Source: Schlesneria paludicola DSM 18645 (lineage in GTDB: Bacteria; Planctomycetota; Planctomycetia; Planctomycetales; Planctomycetaceae). Taken from it: a DNA stretch of 64,000 nucleotides. The DNA lies in the NCBI RefSeq assembly GCF_000255655.1, contig NZ_JH636435.1, positions 498,209 through 562,208 on the forward strand. Reading direction: 5' to 3'. Below, in pieces: positions 44,341-54,093 of this stretch. The position numbers were made by a program, and so were the translations under genes. The notes below the pieces were generated by a model that was given only the letters and a program-made list of their open reading frames with translations, did not search any database and was not told where the DNA came from. Position 1 is the stretch's first letter; every line of letters starts with the position of its first letter.

Positions 44341-44574
44341 TCAGAATAACCCGTAGATAACGACTTGGATCATCAGCGCCAACCAAGCCCAGATTCGAAG
44401 ATCTTCGTGCCACTTCGATTGTCGTTCCGGCGGTGTCGCAGCGTTGGAGGGCAGTTGCACGACCCAAAACATCAAAAGCAGAAACACGCTGATCATCAGC
44501 CAGCGTGCCACGGTGAGCGGCACTTGCTCCAATAGCTGACGAAGCGTATCGCCAATCCAGTGCAAGAATGTCAC
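44341..44574 (-). CDS. Small two-TM membrane protein coupled to the symporter
   Basis: 77 residues with two hydrophobic helices (VARWLMISVFLLLMFWVVQL, and IWAWLALMIQVVIYGLF at the C-terminus) joined by a charged loop (PPERQSKWHEDLR). The ATG overlaps the stop of the sodium:solute symporter gene by 4 bp, so it is translationally coupled to it. It is likely an accessory subunit of that carrier, by analogy with small partners of SSS transporters; this is inference. No family recognised. Confidence 0.75.
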   Translation of the reverse strand: MTFLHWIGDTLRQLLEQVPLTVARWLMISVFLLLMFWVVQLPSNAATPPERQSKWHEDLRIWAWLALMIQVVIYGLF

Positions 44575-46214
44575 GCCGCACCTCCTTCGGAATTGATTCC
44601 GCCGATGGCATAACGCGTCTTCTCGGGCGGATCAGACCGCAGGAAGTAACTGAAAATGGCGATGAACAGCGCCGCGATGACGAATGACCACAGTGAATAG
44701 TAGAGATACGGCTGCCCCACCTGAAACAGCGGCCGCAGGCCCAGTTGCTGACAAACACTCGGCAAGTTCAACGTGAACAGCCCCACGGCCGTCAGGACCC
44801 CTGCATAAAACCCCGCCACGGCACCATCACCCGATGCACTTCGAGTCAGCATCCCCGCTACGAGTACAGCCAGCGTTGGGCCGACGATGAACGAGGCCAG
44901 TGTCTGGAAAATTGTGTAGATCCCCGCGGGAAACGACATCAATTGAAATGCGAAGTAGATCCCCCACCCCACAAAGCCAATCGTCGTCCAGCGTCCGACC
45001 GCCAGGATTTGTCCTTCATCCGCATTCGGACGATAGAACCGACGGTAAAAGTCATTGACGTACAACGCCGTCGAGGCATTCAGGTAGGAATCGACGCTCG
45101 ACATCAACGCCGCCAGGAAGGCCGCGACGAATGCCCCCCGGAACCCTGAAGGCAACAAGGTTCCGACCAGTCGCCCCAACGCGGCGTCCGCGTGTCCATG
45201 TCCCATCTCGGGGAACTTCACGAGTGCGATCAGCCCCGGAACTGCGACGATAAAGGGAATCAGATTCTTGATCATCGCCCCGTAGATATACGACGCCTTT
45301 GCTTCGTATTCGGATTTGGCTCCCAGCGCCCGCTGGACGATGCACTGGTTTCCCAGCCAGTATCCTGGCCCAACGATCAGGCACAATCCAAACAACACCG
45401 CGGGCCACGGGGCAGGGGATTGCGTATCGACGGGCTGCACCAGTGACAAATGCTCCGATTCATGGTCAGGACGCCCCTGGCGATGCCTGGCCTTGAAAGT
45501 CGCAAACTCGCGCGGCGTCATCGTTGCTTCACGCTGACGGACCTCTTCGCGATCCAAATCGCGGGCCACAACATGAATCTTCTCGACCAGTGGTTCAACG
45601 CCGCCCTGTTGATAGATCCCGATGGCGACGAACATCAGACAGCCGCCGATCATCACGATGCCCTGCAGGACATCGGTGTAGACCACGGCGGCCAACCCAC
45701 CAGACCAGGTGTAGACACCGACCAGCAAGGCCGTCACCAGGATACAGGTCGCCAGATTCCAACCGGCCAGGCTTTCCATGAAGCGCGCCGCCGCCAGCAG
45801 CATGACGCCCAGGTTGCACGCCATGAAAAACAACCAGCAAGCCCCCACCGACGATCGCAACTGAACGTTGAAGCGTTTTTCGAGATATTCTGGAATCGTG
45901 GTAACACGACAGCGCCACAAATGAGGAATGAACACGAACCCGCCCACAATCATTGCGGGAACACAGCCGATCCATTCAAAGTTGCCCATCACGATTCCGT
46001 AGCGATAGGCATCGCCGCCAACCCCGATCAGGTCGGTCCCACCAATGTCCGTCGCGACCAGCGACATTCCCACAGCCCACCATGGCAAGCTGCGTCCGGC
46101 TAAAAAGAAGTCCGAGCCACTGCGAACGTAGCTGCCCACCCACAATCCAATCGCCATCGTCGCCGCCAGGTAGGCCAGGATGACAAGATAGTCGATTGAA
46201 CTCAGTTGTGTCAT
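44571..46214 (-). CDS. Sodium:solute symporter (SSS family)
   Basis: 547 residues with about 13 TM helices. The SSS signature region is seen in DFFLAGRSLPWWAVGMSLVA (family N-terminal block) and GTLLPSGFRGAFVAAFLAAL followed by MSSVDSYLNASTALYVNDFY, the conserved sodium-site helix. The resemblance is closest to sugar (SGLT-like) carriers of planctomycetes and Bacteroidota. A hydrophilic loop (RDLDREEVRQREATMTPREF, about 210-260) is longer than in the average family member. It overlaps by 4 bp the small two-TM gene downstream. The substrate is not certain, with a sugar or sialic-acid-like compound most likely. Confidence 0.9.
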   Translation of the reverse strand: MTQLSSIDYLVILAYLAATMAIGLWVGSYVRSGSDFFLAGRSLPWWAVGMSLVATDIGGTDLIGVGGDAYRYGIVMGNFEWIGCVPAMIVGGFVFIPHLWRCRVTTIPEYLEKRFNVQLRSSVGACWLFFMACNLGVMLLAAARFMESLAGWNLATCILVTALLVGVYTWSGGLAAVVYTDVLQGIVMIGGCLMFVAIGIYQQGGVEPLVEKIHVVARDLDREEVRQREATMTPREFATFKARHRQGRPDHESEHLSLVQPVDTQSPAPWPAVLFGLCLIVGPGYWLGNQCIVQRALGAKSEYEAKASYIYGAMIKNLIPFIVAVPGLIALVKFPEMGHGHADAALGRLVGTLLPSGFRGAFVAAFLAALMSSVDSYLNASTALYVNDFYRRFYRPNADEGQILAVGRWTTIGFVGWGIYFAFQLMSFPAGIYTIFQTLASFIVGPTLAVLVAGMLTRSASGDGAVAGFYAGVLTAVGLFTLNLPSVCQQLGLRPLFQVGQPYLYYSLWSFVIAALFIAIFSYFLRSDPPEKTRYAIGGINSEGGAA

Positions 46215-46384
46215 AACGCCAAATCGCTGAGAGGAATCGCAAACCGAAACGCAAATCGCTTGAGCGCGGTGATGAAAACGTGCCGAAGGGCTTGCGTCCT
46301 TCGAGCAGCAAAGTCACCCCATTCAACCCAGATTGTTCGGGAGCTTACACGCAGCCGCAGCGACCGTCCACCGTTGTTTCCCGT

Positions 46385-49303
46385 TCATTTGAGTGTTTCG
46401 AGAAACGTCAGGAGGTCACGGAACTCGCCGACGGACATTGTTTCATGCAGTTTTTCGGGCATGACGGAAGTCTTCATGGGCGTTCGAGTTTCAATCTCGC
46501 TGAACGGAACAGGGATGACCTCACCCAGTTGGTTCCCCAAACGCAGATCTCCGTTCACCTCTTCACCCAGTAGTAGTCCTGTCACAACTTTTCCACTTTT
46601 GGTCTCGATGGCCCATGTGGTGAACTGTGGCGAGATTTCTTTGCTGGGGTTCACAATCGATTCGAAAAGCTTTGTTCGGTCCATCGTGCGAGCAATCACC
46701 GTCAAATCCGGGCCGACCTGACCGCCTCGTCCGCTGATTTGATGACAGCGATAACATCCCGCCCCGTTGGCTCGAAAGAACGTCCGGCGTCCCATCTCGA
46801 CGGCATCGCGATCAAGATTGTCCGAAATTAGGCTGGGTGCCCGGTCCGTAGGAAGCACTAGTCCGGACAACTCGGCCACGGAGTGCGAATGGCCTCTCTC
46901 AGTGAACTCCAAGACATCGGCCAGTTTCGCTCGGCTCGCTGCCGATTCATTCGGCAACATCTGCGTCAGCCGTTGAAACAGGGCATCAATCGCCGGATCA
47001 CGCGGCGATGTGTCGGCCTTCCCGGGGGCTCCTCGAAGTGAACGAATGGCCTCGCTCTGGACGACAATCGACGGATCAGATGTCGCCAATCCCATCAAGA
47101 GATTCCGTGTGGCCGGGTCAAACGTGGACTGATGGTCCGACGGCGCCAGCCCGGCGACCGCATCGGCACGCAGGTTGTGATCCAGCTCGTGATTGCTTGC
47201 AGTCTCGCGAAGGAGCTCCACTCGCTCAGGAATCGGAGAATGCTGCAGGGTTCGCACCGCTTCGCGCCGGAGTTCCGCATTCGATGCGTTCAGGAACTCA
47301 CGAATTCGTCCGGCATCGAGTTCTGGCTGGCTGGAGGGCAACATTCGCAGGGCCATCGCGCGGAGCGCCGCGGGACGTTCAGCATTGATCAAAATCTCCA
47401 GGATGTACTTTGCAGGTGGTGTTTTCTCGAACTCTTTCGCGGAAACTCCGTCCAGCAGCGACAGCGATGCCAGACAGGCCAGGAACAAATCCGTCGTCAT
47501 TGGTTCAGAAGCCAACACCTTTTCGACATCAGGTCGAAGTCGGCCCAGGTTTTCTTCACCAATCCACTGGACAGCCAGCCGGCGACTCGAAGGAAACGTG
47601 CTTCGCAGGCCAAAATGAAGCAGAGATTCTTCCTTAGGAAACTTCAGTCGCAACGCAAGCAGCATCGCAATCTCGCGAAACTCGGTTTCTCGAGGGTGCC
47701 GCGCCGGAGCAGAGGGATCAAGCTTTTCGACTTCAACGATCAGTTGTTTGAGCGAATCATCCGAGACCCCGGGACGTGCCACATGGTCGATGATGCGAAT
47801 CAGCATCGCGGCCGTGTGGTGGATGACATCGTTCAGGACGAATGGGTCAGACAGGTCGAGTTTCGCGAGATCCAGATAAACGGGGGCTTCCGGTACCTTG
47901 CCGAGTGCGGCATTAACTTCGAATCGTTTGCGTGAAGACCCGTCGGCCTGCGGCACATTTTCAAGGACTTTTCGCCCCTCGATCGTCGAAGCCAATCGGC
48001 GGGCCGCGCTCCGCCGTGTATTGAGAATCGGCGAATCGAGCAGGGCGGCCACATCCGGTAGTGGCATCTGGGGCGGAACGGCCCACGGCGTGGTGGATAC
48101 GGGCCGCTCTTTCGCAGAAATCCGCCAGAGCCGCCCCTGGCCGTGCAGCTTGTATTCCTTCGAAACCCAGTCGGTGACGTAGATAGAGCCGTCCGGCGAG
48201 ACCGCCAGCCCGACAGGACGGAAGTTCTCGCCCCCTTTTATGACCGGCTGAGGAATCGACTCAAACGAGATCCCACGGGGGCGAAGCACAAACTGATCGA
48301 TTCTGTGATCGCCCCAACTGCCCACGAGCAAAGTACCTCGGAACTCCGCAGGCAATTGATCGGCTTCATAGCAGATGATCCCCGAGGGGGCTTCACCTGT
48401 GCCCGACACCATCGGTAGCGTACCGGGAATCTCACCATTCCAACTGGTAAACGGATGCGTTCCTTTGCGACCGTTACGGAAGCGATAGCCATAGTCACCG
48501 TTCTGCACGGCATGCAGCAGCCGACAGGGAGGCCGACTGTCGGGATCATTATCGACCGCAAACATTCGGCCAAGTTGATCGAAACAACTGGCGTGTGGAT
48601 TCCAGAACCCGGTCGCCCATCGTTCCAGCTTTGTCCCATCGGGACGGCAGCGATAAAGATTCCCTCCTTCGCCGCCTCCCGCCAGTATGATCTGGTCGCT
48701 GCCAATGATCTTGTAGTCTGCCCCCAGATTTTCGCCGAAGCCAAAATACATGTACCCCAGCGCATCGAATCCGAATCCAGCCAGTCCGTTATGTGGATAG
48801 TTGCCTGTCGTCTCAAGGTGGACAAGTTGCGTCGTCGTATCACACTTCAGATCCCCATCGATATCCGTACACAGGAAGATTTCACGCCGCGTCGCAATAT
48901 AGACTTGAAGCGCCTTTCCGACCGTGTTTGACGACGCATCCGCATCGAGCCAGACCGGTTTGACTGCGATGCTCATCGAATGCGTCAGGCCATCTTTGAA
49001 GACGGTCATGTCATCGGCTCGACCGTCGCGGTCTCTATCATCCATGACCAAAATTCGATCCGTCGGATGGCCGCCGTATCCTTCTGGAGGGAAGTGCGTA
49101 TGACTCTCAATGACCCAGACACGACCAAATTGATCAACATCAATGCCCGTCGGTGTCACAAGTTGTGGAGATTCGGCAACCAGTTCGATGACCAGTCTCG
49201 GATCGAGAGAAACCGGTCGATCTTCTTCTGCAATGACGATTTGCGAGAACATGAGCGACAGCCCCCACACCAGATAGAGGGCGGCCAGAAAACGGCAGGT
49301 CAT
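46385..49303 (-). CDS. PVC-type membrane dehydrogenase-like protein: propeller, HEAT repeats, cytochrome c
   Basis: 972 residues with a signal peptide (MTCRFLAALYLVWGLSLMFS). The N-terminal six-bladed propeller (about 40-400, with VWVIESHTHFPPEGYGGHPT and ASCFDQLGRMFAVDNDPDSR) resembles soluble sugar dehydrogenases. A HEAT-repeat stretch follows (about 420-800, for example LRREAVRTLQHSPIPERVEL). The C-terminal haem domain has the single CXXCH in NGAGCYRCHQISGRGGQVGP, and the planctomycete block ESIVNPSKEISPQFTTWAIE closes it. The PVC-group haem family is assumed to oxidise sugars or other organics in the periplasm. The neighbouring symporter could import products. The gene is divergent from a Ser/Thr kinase. 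Confidence 0.9.
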   Translation of the reverse strand: MTCRFLAALYLVWGLSLMFSQIVIAEEDRPVSLDPRLVIELVAESPQLVTPTGIDVDQFGRVWVIESHTHFPPEGYGGHPTDRILVMDDRDRDGRADDMTVFKDGLTHSMSIAVKPVWLDADASSNTVGKALQVYIATRREIFLCTDIDGDLKCDTTTQLVHLETTGNYPHNGLAGFGFDALGYMYFGFGENLGADYKIIGSDQIILAGGGEGGNLYRCRPDGTKLERWATGFWNPHASCFDQLGRMFAVDNDPDSRPPCRLLHAVQNGDYGYRFRNGRKGTHPFTSWNGEIPGTLPMVSGTGEAPSGIICYEADQLPAEFRGTLLVGSWGDHRIDQFVLRPRGISFESIPQPVIKGGENFRPVGLAVSPDGSIYVTDWVSKEYKLHGQGRLWRISAKERPVSTTPWAVPPQMPLPDVAALLDSPILNTRRSAARRLASTIEGRKVLENVPQADGSSRKRFEVNAALGKVPEAPVYLDLAKLDLSDPFVLNDVIHHTAAMLIRIIDHVARPGVSDDSLKQLIVEVEKLDPSAPARHPRETEFREIAMLLALRLKFPKEESLLHFGLRSTFPSSRRLAVQWIGEENLGRLRPDVEKVLASEPMTTDLFLACLASLSLLDGVSAKEFEKTPPAKYILEILINAERPAALRAMALRMLPSSQPELDAGRIREFLNASNAELRREAVRTLQHSPIPERVELLRETASNHELDHNLRADAVAGLAPSDHQSTFDPATRNLLMGLATSDPSIVVQSEAIRSLRGAPGKADTSPRDPAIDALFQRLTQMLPNESAASRAKLADVLEFTERGHSHSVAELSGLVLPTDRAPSLISDNLDRDAVEMGRRTFFRANGAGCYRCHQISGRGGQVGPDLTVIARTMDRTKLFESIVNPSKEISPQFTTWAIETKSGKVVTGLLLGEEVNGDLRLGNQLGEVIPVPFSEIETRTPMKTSVMPEKLHETMSVGEFRDLLTFLETLK

Positions 49304-49656
49304 CGATTGTCTCCCGACAGTAAAGCATGGAAACCGGCGGCGACATTGTGCGAGTGATCAATTCGCATCGCAAGCCGCGCGGGGAACAAACGGAAGTCTC
49401 GGGGCCGTTAGTACTGGGGTATCTAATCAGTCCGCACTAACAAAACTGTCAGGGGGCAAATGCTCACTCAAAAGACAGCCAGAGTGGAATCTATCGGAAA
49501 CGGTTGATATTCTTAACTGGCTAACCAGGAGCGGTGATCCCCAGTTGATTGCGTCTAAGAAACTCAATGTCGGTCCACAGCGGCCGGTAGACGGTTAACT
49601 GCTCCATCCCCCCCCGCCAGAACATCCTTCGTCGACCTTTGAGCAAGCTCTGTATA
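49304..49656. other. Divergent intergenic region
   Basis: 353 bp between the haem protein (minus) and the Ser/Thr kinase (plus). It should hold promoters in both directions. I see no convincing boxes, repeats or RNA. Confidence 0.4.
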
Positions 49657-52413
49657 ATGCCCACGAAGCTCAACGTCGAATCGTTTGTCTCGATTGTCAA
49701 AAAGAGCGGCCTTGTCGCTTCAGAGCGGCTTGAGCAGATCGTCAACGAGTTTTCAGGTACGGCCGACGACGATCCAAGCCCTTTGGCAGCGCTACTGGTT
49801 TCCCGCGGCTTTCTCACCAAATGGCAAGCGGAAAAACTGCTGCAAGGGAAACATCGCGGCTTCTTTCTCGGTAAGTACAAACTGCTGTCATTGCTCGGTA
49901 AAGGCGGTATGAGTTCCGTCTATCTGGCGGAACATCTGACGATGCGTCGCCGATGTGCTCTGAAAGTCCTGCCGGCGAAGCGTGTGGCAGACTCATCGTA
50001 TCTTGAACGGTTCCACCGCGAAGCGCAAGCAATCGCGCTGCTCGATCATCCCAATATTGTTCGCGCTTACGATATGGATCATCAGGCGGATGGAAACCAG
50101 CAGATCCACTTTCTGGTGATGGAACTTGTCGAAGGCCGCTCAATCCTCGAGCTGGTTGGCGAAACCGGAATGGAGTCCTTTCTGGACGCCGCCGAGTACG
50201 TCCGCCAAGCCGCAGCGGGATTGCAACATGCGCACGAGCAAGGGATGGTGCACCGCGACATTAAACCGGGCAATCTGCTGGTCGACCACAGTGGCCTTGT
50301 CAAAATCCTTGACTTGGGTCTGGCACGGTTCTTCACCGCCGACGAGGGAAAAGATGCGTTAACACTTCGCCACGACGAACGCGTACTCGGCACTGCGGAC
50401 TACCTTTCTCCAGAACAGGCCATCGACAGTCATACTGTCGATGCGCGTGCCGACATCTACAGCTTGGGGTGTACGTTCTACTTTATGCTGACCGGACAGC
50501 CGCCGTTCCCCGATGGAACCTTGGCGCAGCGTCTGCTGGCACATCAAATCAAGACGCCGCCCCCGGTCGAGTCGATCCGAAGGGATGTTCCCCCGCTGCT
50601 GGCCGCCGCAGTCCGCAGAATGATGGAAAAACGTCCCGAGAATCGCTTTCCGACGGCCGCAAGCGTCGAATCGGCTCTGTTCCACTGGATCGATCAGACG
50701 GCGGACTCGAACTGGCGCCGAGTCCACTCGCGCGTTTACGAACCCCGCAAGAATGATTCCGGATCCGTCAAAATTGCGCTGCCGATTTCACAATTGGGGC
50801 AACAGCACGAACGAGAGAGACCGGCGGATTCCTGGAGCGACCATCCGTCATCCTCGGTCCTCAATCCTTCAGAAAGTGCCTCGGAACATGCGATCGACTC
50901 GCAGGAAACCGCAATTCATCCGGTTCCTTTGACACCGACAAAATCGGAAATCGAACAAATCCGCGAGCGTCCGTCTGCCGTCCCTGTGTCCATCCCGGTA
51001 CGCGAACGGACCAAACCCGATTCGGCAAAACGGTACGACGCCTCTTTTCCCGCTGGATCACCTGAATCGTCACTTAGCTTCCTGGTGTTCGAAACCGAGG
51101 ACGCACCGAAGTCAGTCGCTGCGTCGATTAGAACCGCGCGTCCTTCGCCAATCCTGCGGAATTTATCCCGGTCAGCCAACTGGTTGAGAATCAACCGGAA
51201 ATCACCAGCCGTAGTCGGTGCAATGGCGATTCTATTCATCGCGATTGTCGCGGGGCTCTATCTTGCAAGTTCCTCGGGCAGACTTCCCTGGCGAGACGCG
51301 TCTGCACACCCATTCCTGAATGGCAAGCAGGAAGTCACCGTTGGACCGAAACATTGCGACTTCACCCGGATTCGCGACGCGCTGATCGCCGTTCGCGAAC
51401 GGTACGAACCACGCGCTGGCAATCGCGACCAATTCATCATTCACGTTCAGCCGGGTACGTACCGCGAACGAATTCGAATTGATGGCCGCGGAAAGCCGTG
51501 GCCCGAAGGAATTGTAATCCGCGGCGAACCCGGGGCCATCATCGAAGCAATCGACACCCAACCTGTCATCCGAATTGCCAATGTTTCGCGATTCTGTGTG
51601 GAATCCATGCAGATTGAGGCCAGGCAAAATCCCACCGCCGTTGAACTGGCGGATGAACTTCACGAATCGAGCTTGCGGCAAGTGACGGTCCAAGGATTTA
51701 CCGATGTCGGCATCGATTGCCAGGGAGCACAGGGGTTGTCGTTCGGCAACAACCAATTGGTGCTCGAACAAATCGAGTTCGAGCCTGCAGGAAGCAACGC
51801 GGTGGGAATCCGACTAGCAGATGGAACGAGTAACGACATTTCGAATGTCACGATTCGCCGATGCCGGTTCCTGAAACCATTGCAAGCGGGAATCGTTGTT
51901 GATGGCAAGTCGCTGCATGGCGTCGAGATCAGCCTGTCCCTGTTCGATAGTGTCACGGATGGCATTCGCGTCGAGCACCAGGCGATGATGAAATCTCTGA
52001 TCGTGCTGAACAACACGTTTCATGATGTTTCGTGCGGCATTCGTTTCGCCGTATTCCCAAACGAATTGTCATCCGACCTGGTGATTCGAAGAAACCTGTT
52101 CTCCAACGTGCATCAGGCCGAATCCCTGGTCCCCGAACCGCTTGATGCCAATCTTTTTCGCCAAATGCTGGCGCAAACCCCCGTCGGAATCGAGCACAAC
52201 TGGTCTGACCGAGTCGAGACCCCTCCGGTCGCAGGTGAAAATCTCGTACTTTTCGAAAACGGAGGGCGCCGCGGAGTAACGGGATTGGCTTTCGCCTCGA
52301 CCGATCCGAAAGATCCGGAATTCCTTGCGCCGACTGCAAAGAGCCCGCAACGAGAGACATCCGGTTCACATCCCAATGACAGGCAATGGGTTGGAGCAAT
52401 TGGACCGCGATAA
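49657..52413 (+). CDS. Membrane Ser/Thr protein kinase with C-terminal right-handed beta-helix
   Basis: 918 residues from ATG 49657 (MPTKLNVESFVSIVKKSGLV); an upstream TTG at 49639 is unlikely. Residues about 1-70 form the small helical lead common to planctomycete kinases (LLVSRGFLTKWQAEKLLQGK). The kinase domain (about 75-345) has the Gly-rich loop LLGKGGMSSVYLAEH, the Lys of RCALKVLPAK, HRDIKPGNLLVDHSG, DLG in place of DFG, and GTADYLSPEQA. A disordered linker (about 350-510) and one TM (AMAILFIAIVAGLYL) lead to about 370 residues outside. These resemble a pectin-lyase-like beta-helix (for example IVIRGEPGAIIEAIDTQPVI). A receptor kinase sensing a polysaccharide is possible but untested. 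Confidence 0.9.
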   Translation: MPTKLNVESFVSIVKKSGLVASERLEQIVNEFSGTADDDPSPLAALLVSRGFLTKWQAEKLLQGKHRGFFLGKYKLLSLLGKGGMSSVYLAEHLTMRRRCALKVLPAKRVADSSYLERFHREAQAIALLDHPNIVRAYDMDHQADGNQQIHFLVMELVEGRSILELVGETGMESFLDAAEYVRQAAAGLQHAHEQGMVHRDIKPGNLLVDHSGLVKILDLGLARFFTADEGKDALTLRHDERVLGTADYLSPEQAIDSHTVDARADIYSLGCTFYFMLTGQPPFPDGTLAQRLLAHQIKTPPPVESIRRDVPPLLAAAVRRMMEKRPENRFPTAASVESALFHWIDQTADSNWRRVHSRVYEPRKNDSGSVKIALPISQLGQQHERERPADSWSDHPSSSVLNPSESASEHAIDSQETAIHPVPLTPTKSEIEQIRERPSAVPVSIPVRERTKPDSAKRYDASFPAGSPESSLSFLVFETEDAPKSVAASIRTARPSPILRNLSRSANWLRINRKSPAVVGAMAILFIAIVAGLYLASSSGRLPWRDASAHPFLNGKQEVTVGPKHCDFTRIRDALIAVRERYEPRAGNRDQFIIHVQPGTYRERIRIDGRGKPWPEGIVIRGEPGAIIEAIDTQPVIRIANVSRFCVESMQIEARQNPTAVELADELHESSLRQVTVQGFTDVGIDCQGAQGLSFGNNQLVLEQIEFEPAGSNAVGIRLADGTSNDISNVTIRRCRFLKPLQAGIVVDGKSLHGVEISLSLFDSVTDGIRVEHQAMMKSLIVLNNTFHDVSCGIRFAVFPNELSSDLVIRRNLFSNVHQAESLVPEPLDANLFRQMLAQTPVGIEHNWSDRVETPPVAGENLVLFENGGRRGVTGLAFASTDPKDPEFLAPTAKSPQRETSGSHPNDRQWVGAIGPR

Positions 52414-52855
52414 GCGGGCGTAATGTCTCTGATCGTTAAACTCAACCTGTTGCGCACCACGATCGTTTTTTCGACGTTGTTTTCGAGAAAATCTGTACAG
52501 GCAATTGCGGTGGTGGTCGAGCAACCGCTCTCGCCTTGTCGCGGACCGCCTCCGCAACTCAACAGCCACTTGGGAGTTAAACCGCAGCGCTCGCTGTCAA
52601 GTCTGCAGCGAGAGAGTCGCCAGACAAGGCGAAATCAACACAACACATTACTGTAAAATCGCTTACAGCATCCCCTTGCCTCTGGATTCCACCACTCCCT
52701 ACGATGGTGGCCGGGGAATGACAGGACGTCGCTGCGATGCTCGATCCGATTTCGATCGATGGTCGTTCGTCGCAGTCTCTGCGAGTCCAAAGGAGCAAAC
52801 AGGATCGATCATCACGCTCAGCGTGCGCTGAGCCATCGGGAAAGAGGAATAGATC
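52414..52855. other. Intergenic region
   Basis: 442 bp between the receptor-like kinase gene and the HEXXH protein gene, both on the plus strand. I see no supported gene, promoter box or repeat. Confidence 0.4.
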
Positions 52856-53527
52856 ATGACCTCCAAGATGTCGAAGTCGCATCATCAGCAACGGTCCTTG
52901 CGTGGTGTGCTTCAGCATTCCTTTGGAAGTTCGGCGCGACCGGCTGTCGCCTACCGCCAGCGGCGGCGACAAGACGAAAATCCGTCGCACTTCAGCGCGC
53001 CCGAGGTCTGGCATGAACCACAAGCACGATCCGAGACCGAATACATCGTACAGCCAGCCGGCAAGGGATTCATCCACCCGGTGACGGTGGAAGAAATCCG
53101 TGAACGGTTGGCGCAACTTCCGGGTGATTTGGCCCGCGGCGTCGAAGTCGTGCAACTCAGTTCGATGACTCGCAAGCGACGTCTGTTCCCGCTGTACGGC
53201 ATGCAATGGGGCCCTAACGTCTATTTGTATCCCATCGAAGCCAGCTTGACCGAAACCTATGTCCGCCCTCCCAAGCCGGAACAATTGATCGAAGCCCGCA
53301 TGTTCGGCGGCGTCTGGTCACAACAGGGATCGGAATGGAAGTTGACCTGGTCGCCGGACACGATTCGAGACTTCTATCTCAACAACGTCCTGATTCACGA
53401 AGTCGGGCATGTCAACGACACACGCAACACGAACACATTGAAACGCGAGCAATACGCGATCTGGTTTGCGACGGAATATGGCTACCGCGCCTCACGCGGC
53501 AGGGCTCGCTTTGGCAAAGCCAAGTAG
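52856..53527 (+). CDS. Small protein with HEXXH-type motif, putative metallopeptidase
   Basis: 223 residues. The N-terminal 60 are basic and Gln/His-rich. The core contains VEVVQLSSMTRKRRLFPLYG and then LNNVLIHEVGHVNDTRNTNT, in which HEVGH is the zinc-binding HEXXH of gluzincin/metzincin-type peptidases, preceded by an aliphatic helix as expected. The third ligand is not certain (the Glu of REQYA or a later residue). No signal peptide is evident. I do not recognise the family. It sits between two Ser/Thr kinases, and a regulated protease role is speculative. Confidence 0.65.
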   Translation: MTSKMSKSHHQQRSLRGVLQHSFGSSARPAVAYRQRRRQDENPSHFSAPEVWHEPQARSETEYIVQPAGKGFIHPVTVEEIRERLAQLPGDLARGVEVVQLSSMTRKRRLFPLYGMQWGPNVYLYPIEASLTETYVRPPKPEQLIEARMFGGVWSQQGSEWKLTWSPDTIRDFYLNNVLIHEVGHVNDTRNTNTLKREQYAIWFATEYGYRASRGRARFGKAK

Positions 53528-54093
53528 TGGGCGGCGCCTTCGTGTGGCGAGCCTTTGTTTAACGTAAAGCCAACGACGGTGACGGTGCTGCATCCTTCGC
53601 CACGGCAGGCCAGAACCGAACCCAATACCGCGCCGGCTCCTTCCTCTAATGTTGACCAGCAACGCCGCGAGCGTGGGACAGGGCAGAAAACCAATACCCC
53701 GCTCCACTTCGAGTCGCGGCGAAACGATGACGCGCTTCGATTGCGTCCTGTGAAGCAAAGAGTCTTCAAAAACTGAAGAGTTGAGGGCTGGTCACCTCTC
53801 GTGCTTCGCCATCACACGCTCGTCGATCTGTCAAACGATGCAGTCTGGCGAAACCCTGTCGATCTTAGCGGTTTCAAAGCCCTCTCCTGCAAAGCACGCA
53901 GGAACGCCTGCGCGGAGTGGACCGGAACTCCTGAAAAACTTCGGCATCTATTGCCGATCCCTAGTTGAGTCGACGCGTTCATCACACGTTGCACCACAAC
54001 CCTCAATGTCACACCGAAATTCTCCAGGGATGGATGGATTTGCCAACCACGTTGGCCAATGCGGCTCACATCATTCCTACCCCGGAGTTCTGC
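53528..54093. other. Intergenic region
   Basis: 566 bp between the HEXXH protein gene and the DUF1571 gene. Open frames on both strands overlap here but lack ribosome binding sites or recognisable products. GGAG seven bases before 54094 marks the start of the next gene. Confidence 0.4.

Noticed and set aside
53482-53769. A short minus-strand frame at the end of the HEXXH gene
   Set aside because: It overlaps the end of a better-supported gene and has no ribosome binding site or known product, though the region around 53540-53760 could be a degraded repeat.
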